A DNA stretch of 64,000 bases from contig JAJZUQ010000004.1 in assembly GCA_021848385.1 (NCBI GenBank), positions 1 through 64,000 of the forward strand, read 5' to 3'. This document shows, one piece after another, positions 8,612 through 18,388 of this stretch; position 1 is the first letter of the stretch, and the number at the start of each line of letters is the position of its first letter. Source of the stretch: Deltaproteobacteria bacterium. GTDB taxonomy: Bacteria; Desulfobacterota; Desulfuromonadia; Geobacterales; Geobacteraceae. The notes under the pieces were generated by a model. It was not told the DNA's origin and searched no databases. It saw only the letters and a program-made list of their open reading frames with translations. A program made the translations under genes and the position numbers.

Positions 8612-11137
8612 ATGCACGACGACAACCTGAACCCGCCCACCGGCACCCCTGAACTCGACAGCCTCATGCTGACCATCAAATCCTTCCTGGAGCACCTGGA
8701 GTACACTCTGGGCAAGGACAAATACTCCGCTTCACGAAACGACATATTCAACGCCCTGGCCTATGCCGTCCGCGACCGGATGGTTGAGAGGTGGCTCGAC
8801 ACCCAGCAGCACTACTACAACTCCGACCACAAGCGGGTCTACTATCTCTCCATGGAATTCCTCATGGGGCGCACCCTGGAAAACAGTCTCATCAATCTGG
8901 GACTTCTGGACGAATTCAAGGAGGCAGCCTCTTCCCTCGGCTACGACTTCAGCGAACTGGTGGAAGACGAGCAGGAAGCAGGCCTGGGCAACGGCGGACT
9001 GGGACGCCTGGCAGCCTGCTTTCTCGATTCCATGGCCACCATGGCCATCCCCGCCTACGGCTACGGTATCCGCTACGAATACGGCATTTTCCGGCAGAAG
9101 ATCACCGATGGCGCCCAGGTCGAAATCCCCGACAACTGGCTCCGCTATCGAAACCCTTGGGAACTGGACCGTCAGGAACATCTTCACCCGGTAAAGTTCA
9201 ACGGCCGGGTGGTGGCGGTCACCATCGACGGCAAGCCGCGCCACGAATGGGTCGACACGGAAGACGTCATGGCCATGGCCTACGACACCCCCATCCCCGG
9301 CTACGGCAACAACACCGTCAACACCATGCGCCTCTGGTGCGCCAAGTCAAGCCGTGAATTCGACCTCAAGTTCTTCAACGAGGGGAACTACATCCGGGCC
9401 GTAGAGAAGAAAATGCTGACGGAGAACATCTCCAAGGTCCTCTATCCGGCGGACAACGTTATCGAAGGGAAAGAGCTCCGCTTCAAGCAGGAGTACTTCC
9501 TCGCCTCCGCAACGGTGCACGACGTCATTTACCGCTTCAAGAAGATGCATAAGGACCTGCGCCTCCTGTCGGACAAGGTGGCGATACAGCTGAACGACAC
9601 CCATCCCGCCCTCGCTATCCCCGAACTGATGCGGGTGCTCATCGACCTGGAAGGGCTGTCGTGGGACGATGCCTGGGGAGTGACAACACGGGTTTTCGCC
9701 TACACCAACCACACCATCCTCCCCGAGGCGCTGGAACAGTGGCCAGTCTGGTTCTTCGAGCAGATACTCCCCCGTCACCTGATGATCATCTACCAGATCA
9801 ACGATAGCTTTCTGGAGGAAGTGCGCAGCCGCTTTCCCGGCGATAATGAGCGCCTTGCGCGGATGTCCATCATCGAGGAGCACTGGGAGCGAAAGGTCAG
9901 GATGGCGTACCTGGCCATCGTCGGCAGCCATTCGGTGAACGGGGTTGCCGCTCTCCACAGCGAGATCCTCAAGAACAACCTGTTTCGTGATTTCTTTGAG
10001 ATGTACCCGGAGCGGTTCAACAACAAGACCAACGGCATCACCCAGAGACGCTGGCTGAAAAAGGCCAACCCCCCCCTGACAGCCCTGATCGACAGCCAAA
10101 TTGGCGCGGGGTGGGTCACCGACCTGTACGAACTGGAAAAACTTCGCCCCCTGGCGGAAGATCCGGCGTTCCGGGGCGACTGGCAGCGAGTGAAACGGGA
10201 GAACAAGGAACTTCTGGCGGCGTACATTCTCAAACACAACTGCATCCAGGTGGATGTGAAATCCCTCTTTGACTGCCAGGTGAAACGGATCCACGAGTAC
10301 AAGCGGCAACTCCTGAACGTCCTTCACATCATCACTCTCTACAACCGGCTCAAGGCAGACCCGACTCAGGACATCGTTCCCCGGACTTTCATCTTCGGCG
10401 GCAAGGCGGCACCATCCTATCTCATAGCCAAACTGATCATCCGCCTTATCAACGCCGTGGGGGACGTGGTCAATCGCGATCCGGACGTGGCAGGGCGGCT
10501 CAAGGTCGTTTTCCTCGCCAACTACAGCGTCTCCCTGGCGGAAATGATCTTCCCCGCTGCCGATCTGTCGGAACAGATTTCCACCGCCGGCACCGAGGCA
10601 TCGGGGACCGGCAACATGAAGTTCGCCCTGAACGGCGCCCTGACCATAGGCACCCTGGATGGCGCCAATATCGAGATCATGGAGGAGGTAGGAAGGGAGA
10701 ACATCTTCATTTTTGGCCTCACCGCCGAAGAAGTGGCCGAATTGAAGCGGAAGGGGTACAACCCGCGGGACTACTACAACCGGAACCTGGAGCTGCAAAA
10801 GGTGCTCGACATGATCAGCAGCGGCTCCTTCTCGCCCTTCGATCCCAACCTGTTCAAGCCGATCGTCGATTCACTCCTCAACCAGGGGGACAACTACCTG
10901 CTGCTGGCCGACTATGCCTCCTACATCGCCTGTCAGGACGAGGTGAGCAGGCTTTATCGCGACCAGGACGAATGGAGCCGGCGGGCCATCCTCAACTCGG
11001 CAGGAATGGGGAAATTTTCCAGTGACCGGACCATCGCCGAATACGCCCAGGACATCTGGGGGGTAAGCACCGTCGAAATCAGCGCCCAGGCCCAGCATTG
11101 CCTTCATGACGGGGTCTGCCTGGTGGAACACAAGTAA
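8612..11137 (+). CDS. glgP: Glycogen/alpha-glucan phosphorylase (copy 1)
   Basis: An 841-residue PLP enzyme releasing glucose 1-phosphate from alpha-1,4-glucans. The conserved N-terminal block [20 protein letters not shown], the [20 protein letters not shown] block near residue 125 and the PLP-lysine motif [10 protein letters not shown] near residue 665 (Lys about 669) are all intact. Full length compared with bacterial GlgP (about 815-840). A GAGGG ribosome site precedes the ATG. It is followed by a 121-bp palindromic element and then rarA on the same strand. A second full-length phosphorylase lies at 44942, so this genome has at least two. No other glycogen gene is in the window. Confidence 0.96.
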   Translation: MHDDNLNPPTGTPELDSLMLTIKSFLEHLEYTLGKDKYSASRNDIFNALAYAVRDRMVERWLDTQQHYYNSDHKRVYYLSMEFLMGRTLENSLINLGLLDEFKEAASSLGYDFSELVEDEQEAGLGNGGLGRLAACFLDSMATMAIPAYGYGIRYEYGIFRQKITDGAQVEIPDNWLRYRNPWELDRQEHLHPVKFNGRVVAVTIDGKPRHEWVDTEDVMAMAYDTPIPGYGNNTVNTMRLWCAKSSREFDLKFFNEGNYIRAVEKKMLTENISKVLYPADNVIEGKELRFKQEYFLASATVHDVIYRFKKMHKDLRLLSDKVAIQLNDTHPALAIPELMRVLIDLEGLSWDDAWGVTTRVFAYTNHTILPEALEQWPVWFFEQILPRHLMIIYQINDSFLEEVRSRFPGDNERLARMSIIEEHWERKVRMAYLAIVGSHSVNGVAALHSEILKNNLFRDFFEMYPERFNNKTNGITQRRWLKKANPPLTALIDSQIGAGWVTDLYELEKLRPLAEDPAFRGDWQRVKRENKELLAAYILKHNCIQVDVKSLFDCQVKRIHEYKRQLLNVLHIITLYNRLKADPTQDIVPRTFIFGGKAAPSYLIAKLIIRLINAVGDVVNRDPDVAGRLKVVFLANYSVSLAEMIFPAADLSEQISTAGTEASGTGNMKFALNGALTIGTLDGANIEIMEEVGRENIFIFGLTAEEVAELKRKGYNPRDYYNRNLELQKVLDMISSGSFSPFDPNLFKPIVDSLLNQGDNYLLLADYASYIACQDEVSRLYRDQDEWSRRAILNSAGMGKFSSDRTIAEYAQDIWGVSTVEISAQAQHCLHDGVCLVEHK

Positions 11138-11138
11138 T

Positions 11139-11259
11139 GGAAACGCGGCATTTCCGCAATCTCTGCGTTGGCCTTCGGGATTTGCTTGTGCGACGTAGCG
11201 TTGCTACGCCTCCGCGCAACCCCTCGTCCGCCTTGACCTTGCGAAAATTCCACGTTTCC
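11139..11259. repeat. 121-bp imperfect palindrome, copy 2 (shared core, private arms)
   Basis: The outer ends, GGAAACG at 11139 and CGTTTCC at 11259, pair over 21 bases at 18 positions. The core at 11185-11216 is 30 of 32 identical to the core of copy 1 (5727-5758). Outer arms of the two copies do not resemble each other although each pairs internally. It begins one base after the glgP stop codon and may serve as its 3' hairpin. Confidence 0.8.
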
Positions 11260-11301
11260 TTCCATCGACCTCAACGAAATAATATGAGAAATCAATAATC
11301 C

Positions 11302-12654
11302 ATGGATCTTTTCGACACCAAGGCAGCCGCCGACACCCTGAAGGAAGCCCCGCTCGCCGAGCGGATGCGGCCGCAGAACCTGGCAGAGTATGTGGGGCAG
11401 GAGCACCTTCTGGGAGAAGGGAAGCTCCTGCGCCAGCTGATCGAGACCGACCAGCTCACCTCCCTCATCTTCTGGGGCCCCCCCGGCTCGGGGAAAACCA
11501 CCCTGGCCCGGATCATCGCCAATGCCACCAAGGCACACTTTATCTTCTTCTCCGCCATACTTTCCGGCATCAAAGAGATCCGGGAGGTCGTCAAGGAGGC
11601 GGAGGATATCCGCAAGTTCAAGGGGATCAGGACCATCCTCTTTGTGGACGAGATTCACCGTTTCAACAAATCCCAGCAGGACGCCTTTCTTCCCTACGTA
11701 GAACGGGGGGTCTTCACCATCATCGGCGCCACCACCGAAAACCCCTCGTTTGAAGTGATCGCCCCCCTGCTGTCACGCTGCAAGGTGCTCGTCCTCAATC
11801 AGCTGACAGGAGACGAACTGAAGGGGATCCTCCGCCACGCCCTCGCCGATACCGAAAGAGGGCTCGGAGCCCTCAACCTGTCCACCGACGACGAAGCACT
11901 CGATTTCATGGCCGAACAGGCCCAGGGGGATGGCCGGGTGGGCCTCAACACCCTGGAGACCGCGTCGCGCCTGGCCAGAAACGGTGTAATATCCCTGGAA
12001 ACCGCCCGCGAAGCGGTGCAGAAAAAACCACTCCTCTACGACAAGGGGGGAGAAGAGCACTACAACGTTATCTCCGCCTTTATAAAGTCCATGCGGGGAA
12101 GCGATCCGGACGGCGCCCTCTACTGGCTGGCCCGGATGATCGAAGCGGGTGAGGATCCGGTCTTCATCCTGCGCCGCATGGTTATCCTGGCGTCGGAGGA
12201 TATCGGCAACGCCGATCCCCGGGCGCTTCAGGTTGTGGTGGCTGCCCTCCAGGCATTCCAGCTGGTGGGACTTCCCGAGGGGAGGATCATCCTCGGCCAG
12301 GCGGTCACCTACCTCGCGACCGCCCCCAAATCAAACGCCTCCTATATCGGCATCGACGCAGCCCTGGCCGAGGTCAGAAAGAGCGGCGCCCTTCCCGTCC
12401 CGCTCCACATCCGGAATGCACCGACGAAACTGATGAAGGAACTCGGCTACCACGCAGGTTACAAGTACGCCCACGACTATGCCGGTGGGTACATCCCCCA
12501 GACCTACCTGCCGGATCAGCTTGCCGGGCGGAAATATTACGACCCCACCGGGCACGGGTACGAGAAGACGATTAAAGAACGGATGGAGTGGCTGCGGCAG
12601 CAGGCGGGGTCAGCAGCAGCCGCGCAAGTGAAAGAGGAACCGAAGAAGGGGTGA
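11302..12654 (+). CDS. rarA: Replication-associated recombination ATPase RarA (MgsA)
   Basis: A 450-residue AAA+ ATPase related to clamp-loader subunits and eukaryotic WRNIP1, acting at stalled replication forks. Walker A is GPPGSGKTTLARII near residues 56-69 and the Walker B region is LFVDEIHRFNKSQQDAFLPYVE near 113-134. The C-terminal block DIGNADPRALQVVVAALQAF near 293-312 and the conserved end segment YAHDYAGGYIPQTYLPD are RarA-specific. Length is normal. The ATG at 11302 lacks a clear ribosome site. It converges with the DUF1858 gene, and the gap holds a GC-rich palindrome (12708-12798) and a shared terminator (12831-12864). Confidence 0.95.
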   Translation: MDLFDTKAAADTLKEAPLAERMRPQNLAEYVGQEHLLGEGKLLRQLIETDQLTSLIFWGPPGSGKTTLARIIANATKAHFIFFSAILSGIKEIREVVKEAEDIRKFKGIRTILFVDEIHRFNKSQQDAFLPYVERGVFTIIGATTENPSFEVIAPLLSRCKVLVLNQLTGDELKGILRHALADTERGLGALNLSTDDEALDFMAEQAQGDGRVGLNTLETASRLARNGVISLETAREAVQKKPLLYDKGGEEHYNVISAFIKSMRGSDPDGALYWLARMIEAGEDPVFILRRMVILASEDIGNADPRALQVVVAALQAFQLVGLPEGRIILGQAVTYLATAPKSNASYIGIDAALAEVRKSGALPVPLHIRNAPTKLMKELGYHAGYKYAHDYAGGYIPQTYLPDQLAGRKYYDPTGHGYEKTIKERMEWLRQQAGSAAAAQVKEEPKKG

Positions 12655-12707
12655 TAGCAGATTAGCGAGCCACACTGTTTCTGCAGTGCTTTATCAGCAA
12701 GAAACTT

Positions 12708-12798
12708 ACCACCCCCAACCCTTTAGGCCCGTTGGGTCCTCCTAAAACAGGAGGGGAGCTAATCCCCCTCCTTGATAAGGAGGGGGGCAGGGGGTGGT
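12708..12798. repeat. GC-rich palindromic intergenic element, long copy
   Basis: ACCACCCCC at the left end is the complement of GGGGGTGGT at the right end. Inside are two further hairpins, CCTCCTAAAACAGGAGG and CCCCCTCC-TTGATAA-GGAGGGG. The 5140-5185 element is a shorter relative. It lies between the convergent rarA and DUF1858 genes. Confidence 0.65.
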
Positions 12799-12830
12799 CG
12801 ATTTGGGAAGTTACTCAGAAGTAACGGCCA

Positions 12831-12864
12831 CAGAAAAAGGCGCCTTGATCGGCGCCTTTTTCTG
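12831..12864. terminator. Bidirectional intrinsic terminator between rarA and the DUF1858 gene
   Basis: CAGAAAAAGGCGCC and GGCGCCTTTTTCTG form a perfect 14-bp stem with a six-base loop (TTGATC). T-runs are available on both strands, so it can end rarA from the left and the pyr/greA operon from the right. Confidence 0.9.
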
Positions 12865-12884
12865 TTCAGGTGTTTTTATTCTGT

Positions 12885-13085
12885 TCAGACGAAGAGTGCA
12901 TTGAGGTCGCTGACGATATCGTCAACGTTCAGCCCGTGGGCGCCGCATCCCTGCTCCAGGGTTTCGGCCTGGGCACCCATGCAGCCGATGCAGCCAAGGT
13001 TGTACTTGGAAAGCACCTTGACCACGTCAGGATGCATCCGCATCACCTGGGCAAACGTCATATCTTTGGTAACTGTCTGGCTCAT
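12885..13085 (-). CDS. DUF1858 small redox-disulfide domain protein
   Basis: A 66-residue protein consisting only of a DUF1858 domain: it begins MTFAQVMRMHPDVVKVLSKY after a short lead and carries the Cys pair CIGCMG near residues 32-37. The same domain precedes ScdA/RIC-type proteins and is often annotated as a hybrid-cluster-protein-associated disulfide domain. The actual function is unknown; a redox or metal role is inferred from the cysteines. A strong AAAGGAG site precedes the ATG. It is the last gene of the minus-strand run, 46 bases after greA. Confidence 0.8.
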   Translation of the reverse strand: MSQTVTKDMTFAQVMRMHPDVVKVLSKYNLGCIGCMGAQAETLEQGCGAHGLNVDDIVSDLNALFV

Positions 13086-13131
13086 CTAAGAATCTCCTTT
13101 CACTTCTCACCATTAACTTTTCACGTGTTTA

Positions 13132-13608
13132 TTATTCGTATTTGATATCAACGATCTCGTATTCCTTCATCCCGGAGGGGACACTGACCTTGACCGAATC
13201 GTCCAGTTTGTGGCCGATGAGAGCCTTGCCGACCGGCGAGGTACAGGATATCTTCCCGAGCTTGATATCGGCCTCGTCCTCACCGACGATCTTGTAGGTG
13301 CTCTCCTCTTCTGAAACAGTATCGTAGAGAGTAACGGTCGAGCCGAATACAACCTTATCCGGTTTCAGATTGGACAGATCCACCACGTAGGCGCGGGCCA
13401 GCTTGTCCTGCAACTCGGCAATGCGCCCCTCAATGAAGCTCTGGCGGTGCTTGGCGGCGTCGTACTCGGCATTCTCCGACAGGTCGCCATGTTCACGCGC
13501 CTCGGCGATATCCTGGATCACCCGGGGGCGCTCTTCGCGGATAAGGCGCTTCAGGTCATCCTGAAGCGTTTCAAAGCTTTCCTTCGTCATTGGTACGGAA
13601 TGGGACAT
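13132..13608 (-). CDS. greA: Transcription elongation factor GreA
   Basis: GreA stimulates RNA polymerase to cleave backtracked transcripts. The protein opens MSHSVPMTKESFETLQDDLK, with the coiled-coil tip acidic segment EAREHGDLSENAEYDAAKHR near residues 35-54. The C-terminal FKBP-like domain contains SPVGKALIGHKLDDSVKV. The frame continues to 13671, but starting at 13608 gives the standard 158 residues and has a GAGGAG ribosome site 11 bases upstream. It follows carB by 85 bases on the same strand. Confidence 0.96.
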   Translation of the reverse strand: MSHSVPMTKESFETLQDDLKRLIREERPRVIQDIAEAREHGDLSENAEYDAAKHRQSFIEGRIAELQDKLARAYVVDLSNLKPDKVVFGSTVTLYDTVSEEESTYKIVGEDEADIKLGKISCTSPVGKALIGHKLDDSVKVSVPSGMKEYEIVDIKYE

Positions 13609-13693
13609 CTTGCTGACAACTCCTCTAATATAAATGGCGAGGCAGCCAGAACGGCTGCCCCGCATGTTCATACACTGTTAGCCCGGCTAAGTC

Positions 13694-16600
13694 CTACTCC
13701 AGGTACTCCTGTATCGGTTTCACGTCGAGCTCTTCCATTTTCACCGCGATCATGCCGTCAACAGCGGCCCGGGCACCGGAAGCAGTGGTGTAGTATGCTA
13801 TGCTGTGCATAAGGGCGTTGCGCCGGATGGAAAACGAATCGGCCACTGCCTGGGCACCCTGGGTGGTGTTGATCACCATGGCAATATCACCGTTCTTGAT
13901 GGCATCTACGATGTGGGGACGCCCTTCCAGCACTTTGTTGATGACCTGAACAGCAAGCCCCTTCTCCTGCAGGAAAGCGGCGGTACCACGGGTGGCAACC
14001 AACTCGAAACCGTTATCATACAGTTTTTTGGCAGCGGTGACAATATGTTTCTTGTCGGCGTCACGCACACTTATGAAGACCCGGCCACGGGCGGGGAGCT
14101 TCACACCTGCACCAAGTTGGGCTTTGGCAAAGGCGGTGGCAAAATCGGCGTCGATCCCCATCACCTCGCCAGTGGACTTCATCTCCGGGCCGAGAATGGT
14201 GTCGACACCGGGGAATTTCGCGAACGGAAAGACCGACTCTTTCACCGAAACGTGGTCCGGCACGATATCACCGCTGATTCCCTGTTCCTGGAGACTCTTT
14301 CCCGCCATGATGCGAGCCGCGATCTTCGCCAGGGGGCGACCGGTCGCCTTGGAGACGAAGGGTGCTGTCCGGGAAGCACGGGGATTCACCTCAAGAATGA
14401 ATATTACCCCGGCCTTCACCGCATACTGGACATTCATCAGACCTTTCACATTCAGTTCCAGGGCCATGGCAACGGTCTGACGGCGGATTTCAGCCACGAT
14501 TTCCTGGGAAATGGAATAGGGGGGAAGGGAGCAGGCCGAGTCGCCTGAGTGGATCCCCGCTTCCTCGATATGCTCCATGATCCCGCCGATCACCACCTCG
14601 CGGCCGTCGCAGAGGGCATCCACGTCCACCTCGATCGCCTCGTCCAGAAACTTGTCGATGAGGATCGGATGCTCGGGGGACGCCTGCACGGCGGTATGCA
14701 TGTAGCGGCGCAGGTTGTCCACGTCGTAGACGATCTCCATGGCACGCCCGCCGAGGACGTAGGAGGGGCGAACCACCACCGGGTACCCGATCCGGTCGGC
14801 AACCTTCTCCGCCTCCTCAAATGAGCGGGCGGTACCGTTTTCCGGCTGGCGCAACTCCAGTTTGTGGAGCATCTCCTGGAAACGCTCCCGGTCCTCGGCC
14901 CGGTCGATGGCATCGGGGGAGGTGCCAATGATGGGTACTCCCGCCTTCTCCAGTGCCACGGCCAGTTTGAGCGGTGTCTGGCCGCCAAACTGGACGATCA
15001 CCCCGTACGGCTTCTCCACATCGACGATACTGAGAACGTCTTCGTAAGTAAGGGGCTCGAAATAGAGACGGTCAGAGGTATCATAGTCGGTGGAAACCGT
15101 CTCCGGGTTGCAGTTCACCATAATGGTCTCGTAGCCATCCTCCGCCAGGGCGAATACCCCGTGAACGCAGCAGTAGTCGAACTCGATCCCCTGGCCGATC
15201 CGGTTGGGACCGCCACCGAGGATTATGATCTTCTTCCGGTCAGTCACCTCCGCCTCGCACTCCTCCTCGTAGGTCGAATAAAGGTACGGGGTGTAGGCGA
15301 CGAACTCGGCGGCGCAGGTATCGACCCTCTTGAATACCGGTGTGACTCCCAGGGAAAGGCGGAGCTGCCGCATCTCCTCTTCGTTCTTCTCCCACAGCTT
15401 GCCAAGGAACTTGTCGCTGAACCCGAACTGCTTCGCCTCGCGGACGATGTCTTTCAGATTTTCCTGTACCTCAACCTCTACCTTTACCTGCCTGAGCCGG
15501 TCCTCCATCTCTATGATCTGCCGGATGTTGTGGAGGAACCAGGGATCGATGCCGGTGATACTATAGATCCGGTCGACCTCCATGCCGCTCCGGATCGCAT
15601 CCCCCACGAACCAGAGCCGCTCCCAGTTCGGGATGCTGAGCTTGTCATGAAGGAGTTGCTGCTCGGCAGGAGTGAGAGCCCGCCGGGTTTCATTCTTCAG
15701 GTCGAAGAGGCGTGATTCAAGGCCGCAAGAGCCGATTTCCAGGGATCGGAGCGCCTTCTGGAACGACTCCTTGAAGGTCCGGCCAATGGCCATCACCTCT
15801 CCCACCGATTTCATCTGGGTGGTAAGGGTGGCATCTGCGGCGGGGAACTTCTCGAAGGTGAACCGGGGGATCTTGGTTACCACGTAGTCTATGGCCGGCT
15901 CGAAGCAGGCGGGCGTTTCGCGGGTGATGTCGTTGGTAATCTCGTCAAGGGTATAGCCGACCGCCAGCTTGGCAGCAATCTTGGCAATGGGGAAGCCGGT
16001 CGCCTTGGAGGCAAGTGCCGACGAGCGGGAAACCCGGGGGTTCATCTCGATTACGACAAGGCGGCCATCCCGGGGGTTAATACCGAACTGGATGTTGGAA
16101 CCGCCGGTGTCAACGCCGATCTCCCGGATGATCTTCAGGGATGCATCCCGGAGAATCTGGTACTCCTTGTCGGTGAGGGTCTGGGCCGGCGCCACGGTAA
16201 TGGAATCGCCAGTATGGACCCCCATGGGGTCGAAGTTCTCGATGGAACAGATGATCACCACGTTGTCGGCAGTGTCCCGCATCACTTCCAGCTCGTACTC
16301 CTTCCAGCCGATGACCGACTCCTCCACCAGTATCTCGTCGGTGGGGGAGGCATCGATCCCCGCCATGGACATCCGCTCGTACTCTTCCATGTTGTAGGCA
16401 ATGCCGCCGCCGGTCCCCCCCAGAGTGAACGAAGGGCGGATGATGGCCGGGAAACCGATTGTCTTTATGACAGCCATCGCCTCGGTGTAGTTGTGCGCCA
16501 ACCCCGAGGAGGGGACCGACAGCCCTATTTTCTCCATCGCCTCCTTGAAGAGGGTCCGGTCCTCCGCCTTCTTGATGGCGGGAAGCTTGGCGCCGATGAG

Positions 16601-16942
16601 TTCCACTCCATACTTCTCCAGGGTGCCGTCCTCCGCCACCGCCACCGCGGTGTTGAGCGCAGTCTGCCCCCCGAGGGTGGGGAGGAGCGCGTCAGGGCGC
16701 TCCTTGGCAATGATCTTGGCGAGCATCTCCGGCGTCACCGGTTCGATGTAGGTCCGGTGGGCAAAGTCCGGATCGGTCATGATGGTGGCCGGGTTGCTGT
16801 TCAGCAACACCACTTCGAATCCCTCCTCCTTGAGCGCCTTGCACGCCTGGGTGCCGGAGTAGTCGAATTCGCACGCCTGGCCGATGACGATCGGGCCGGC
16901 GCCGATGATGAGGATCTTATGAATGTCAGTACGTTTGGGCAT
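13694..16942 (-). CDS. carB: Carbamoyl phosphate synthase large subunit
   Basis: This is the 1082-residue large subunit that makes carbamoyl phosphate from bicarbonate, ATP and ammonia delivered by CarA. Two ATP-grasp halves are visible: the first starts [20 protein letters not shown] and the second has [20 protein letters not shown] near residue 570. An MGS-like regulatory domain follows after about residue 940. Length is normal. An AGGAG site precedes the ATG. It lies in the pyr operon but is separated from carA by a radical SAM gene and a DUF486 gene. Around residues 483-492 the DNA is an in-frame run of the AGGTAR hexamer also found between pyrC, pyrB and pyrR, coding QVKVEVEVQ. Confidence 0.98.
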   Translation of the reverse strand: MPKRTDIHKILIIGAGPIVIGQACEFDYSGTQACKALKEEGFEVVLLNSNPATIMTDPDFAHRTYIEPVTPEMLAKIIAKERPDALLPTLGGQTALNTAVAVAEDGTLEKYGVELIGAKLPAIKKAEDRTLFKEAMEKIGLSVPSSGLAHNYTEAMAVIKTIGFPAIIRPSFTLGGTGGGIAYNMEEYERMSMAGIDASPTDEILVEESVIGWKEYELEVMRDTADNVVIICSIENFDPMGVHTGDSITVAPAQTLTDKEYQILRDASLKIIREIGVDTGGSNIQFGINPRDGRLVVIEMNPRVSRSSALASKATGFPIAKIAAKLAVGYTLDEITNDITRETPACFEPAIDYVVTKIPRFTFEKFPAADATLTTQMKSVGEVMAIGRTFKESFQKALRSLEIGSCGLESRLFDLKNETRRALTPAEQQLLHDKLSIPNWERLWFVGDAIRSGMEVDRIYSITGIDPWFLHNIRQIIEMEDRLRQVKVEVEVQENLKDIVREAKQFGFSDKFLGKLWEKNEEEMRQLRLSLGVTPVFKRVDTCAAEFVAYTPYLYSTYEEECEAEVTDRKKIIILGGGPNRIGQGIEFDYCCVHGVFALAEDGYETIMVNCNPETVSTDYDTSDRLYFEPLTYEDVLSIVDVEKPYGVIVQFGGQTPLKLAVALEKAGVPIIGTSPDAIDRAEDRERFQEMLHKLELRQPENGTARSFEEAEKVADRIGYPVVVRPSYVLGGRAMEIVYDVDNLRRYMHTAVQASPEHPILIDKFLDEAIEVDVDALCDGREVVIGGIMEHIEEAGIHSGDSACSLPPYSISQEIVAEIRRQTVAMALELNVKGLMNVQYAVKAGVIFILEVNPRASRTAPFVSKATGRPLAKIAARIMAGKSLQEQGISGDIVPDHVSVKESVFPFAKFPGVDTILGPEMKSTGEVMGIDADFATAFAKAQLGAGVKLPARGRVFISVRDADKKHIVTAAKKLYDNGFELVATRGTAAFLQEKGLAVQVINKVLEGRPHIVDAIKNGDIAMVINTTQGAQAVADSFSIRRNALMHSIAYYTTASGARAAVDGMIAVKMEELDVKPIQEYLE
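15466..15494 (-). repeat. AGGTAR-type hexamer repeat inside carB
   Basis: On the minus strand the bases read CAGGTAAAGGTAGAGGT followed by decayed units, the same hexamer run that follows the pyrB and pyrR stop codons. Here it is in frame and translated as QVKVEVEVQ in the middle of CarB. Confidence 0.55.
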
Positions 16943-16978
16943 CTATGACTCCTGTTAGTAGATAAACGATTTGCTTTT

Positions 16979-17308
16979 TTAACCCCTGAAGATGAAAAAG
17001 ACCGCCCCTGCCAGACAACACCCCGCCCAGAGGAAGTTGAGCTTAAGCGGCTGCCCCATGTAAAAGACCGCGAACGGCACGAATACAGAGAGCGTTATCA
17101 CTTCCTGCATGATCTTCAGCTGCCCCAGATTGAACGTCCCATAGCCAGCCCGGTTGGCCGGCACCTGAAGCATGTATTCGAAGAAGGCCAGCCCCCAGCT
17201 GACCAGCACCGCGACAAACCAGGGGGCGGTCCGGAGATTCTTCAGGTGCGCGTACCAGGCAAAGGTCATGAAAATGTTGGACAGCAGCAGTAATACGATC
17301 GTTCTCAC
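16979..17308 (-). CDS. DUF486 (DMT-like) small membrane protein
   Basis: A 109-residue protein with four predicted membrane segments (about residues 1-18, 30-47, 68-86 and 91-107) and the DUF486 hallmark sequences FEYMLQVPANRAGYGTFN and LKIMQEVITLSVF. The family belongs to the drug/metabolite transporter superfamily but has no proven substrate. The start is a GTG (17306-17308) with GAGG eight bases upstream. It sits between the radical SAM gene and carB on the same strand; functional connection to pyrimidines is not evident. Confidence 0.85.
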   Translation of the reverse strand: MRTIVLLLLSNIFMTFAWYAHLKNLRTAPWFVAVLVSWGLAFFEYMLQVPANRAGYGTFNLGQLKIMQEVITLSVFVPFAVFYMGQPLKLNFLWAGCCLAGAVFFIFRG

Positions 17309-17331
17309 GACAAAACCTCAAACCTTATGTG

Positions 17332-17411
17332 TAACAGGGATATTCGAGGATAGACAGGATGCAAACCTTGAGGTTTTGAAGTTATCCTGATTATCCTGTT
17401 CATCCCTGTTA
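17332..17411. repeat. Imperfect inverted repeat upstream of the DUF486 gene
   Basis: TAACAGGGAT...AGGATAGACAGGAT at 17332-17360 is an imperfect reverse complement of ATCCTGATTATCCTG...ATCCCTGTTA at 17384-17411. It occupies the intergenic gap between the radical SAM and DUF486 genes. Sequences of this CAGGAT / ATCCTG kind are frequent intergenic repeats in related genomes (recollection, not searched). Confidence 0.6.
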
Positions 17412-17424
17412 ATTTGCTTTTGGC

Positions 17425-18327
17425 CTACTCCTGCACCCAGCCGTTTTCCAGTCCCGCCTCCTCCAGCGCGTCCACGGCAGCCTCGTACTCCTCGTCGGTG
17501 ATTTTCCGGTGGAGGCCAGGGATGTTCGCCGCTTCGTGGGCCGGAAAGAACTGCTTCATCAGGGAGATGTGCGTTTCACGCCCAAGGTTTTCTCCAATCC
17601 AGCGGAGTGTCTCCCGGCTGCCGGCGTGCCCCTCGGGGAGAACCAGATGGCGGATAATGAGGCCGCGTTGCGCAATAGCGTCGCCGTCCAGCTGCAGATG
17701 ACCCACCTGGCGAAGCATCTCCCGCACCGCCGCCCGGTTGAGCTCCCGGTAGCCGGGGGCCGACGAAAAGTTTACCGCCGGTTCCTCCGCCTCGTACTTC
17801 ATGTCCGGCAGATAGATATCTACCACCCCGTCAAGGAGTTCCAGGGCGTCCACTCGCTCATAACCGTTGGAATTCCAGACGATGGGAAGCCGGAACCCCT
17901 CCCTGATCGCGACGTAAAGCGCCGCCAGGAACTGGGGAAGGAAATGGCTGGGGGTGACCAGGTTGAGGTTATGGGCCCGCTGTCGCTGGAGCTTGAGCAT
18001 CCGGGCCGCCAGCTCCCGGATGGAGATATCCTCCCCGTTCCCCAACTGGCTGATGGGAAAGTTCTGGCAGAATCGGCAGCGGAGGTTGCAGTTGGAGAAG
18101 AAAATCGTCCCCGACCCTCGCGTCCCCGAAATGGGGGGCTCCTCCCCCCGATGGACGTTGGCCGATGCCACCCGTGGCAGCGCGCCGCTCCGGCAGACCC
18201 CCGTCTCCCCCGCCTGCCGGTTCACCCGGCAGTCATGGGGGCAGAGGTCGCAGCTCATGAGCCGGGCATAGGCCGTCCGCACCCGCCGCAGCAACTCACC
18301 TGAATTGTAAAGATCGAGGTAGTTCAT
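17425..18327 (-). CDS. Radical SAM protein, pyruvate-formate-lyase-activase-like
   Basis: A 300-residue radical SAM enzyme. The [4Fe-4S]-binding CNLRCRFC motif has cysteines at residues 80, 84 and 87. An additional N-terminal cysteine set (C26, C29, C33, C45, within SCDLCPHDCRVNR and GVCRSG) is typical of the PflA-like group annotated as 'radical SAM protein, PF0942/AmmeMemoRadiSam-like'. The substrate is unknown, and no glycyl-radical enzyme is adjacent. It sits between carA and the DUF486 gene on the pyr operon strand. The ATG at 18327 has no ribosome site: a fourfold TAGGGAC heptamer repeat runs right up to it. Confidence 0.82.
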   Translation of the reverse strand: MNYLDLYNSGELLRRVRTAYARLMSCDLCPHDCRVNRQAGETGVCRSGALPRVASANVHRGEEPPISGTRGSGTIFFSNCNLRCRFCQNFPISQLGNGEDISIRELAARMLKLQRQRAHNLNLVTPSHFLPQFLAALYVAIREGFRLPIVWNSNGYERVDALELLDGVVDIYLPDMKYEAEEPAVNFSSAPGYRELNRAAVREMLRQVGHLQLDGDAIAQRGLIIRHLVLPEGHAGSRETLRWIGENLGRETHISLMKQFFPAHEAANIPGLHRKITDEEYEAAVDALEEAGLENGWVQE

Positions 18328-18354
18328 AGGGACTAGGGACTAGGGACTAGGGAC
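18327..18354. repeat. Tandem heptamer (TAGGGAC)x4
   Basis: Four exact head-to-tail copies of TAGGGAC, with the first base of the run also the first base of the radical SAM start codon. On the coding strand this is GTCCCTA repeated, ending in the ATG itself, and no purine-rich ribosome site remains. Confidence 0.9.
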
Positions 18355-18388
18355 TGGAAAAAGCGATTTACTCCCCAGTCCCCAGCCC

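Noticed and set aside
9347-10798. A 483-codon minus-strand frame inside glycogen phosphorylase
   Set aside because: Fully antisense to a clear enzyme gene; long shadow frames are expected in GC-rich DNA.
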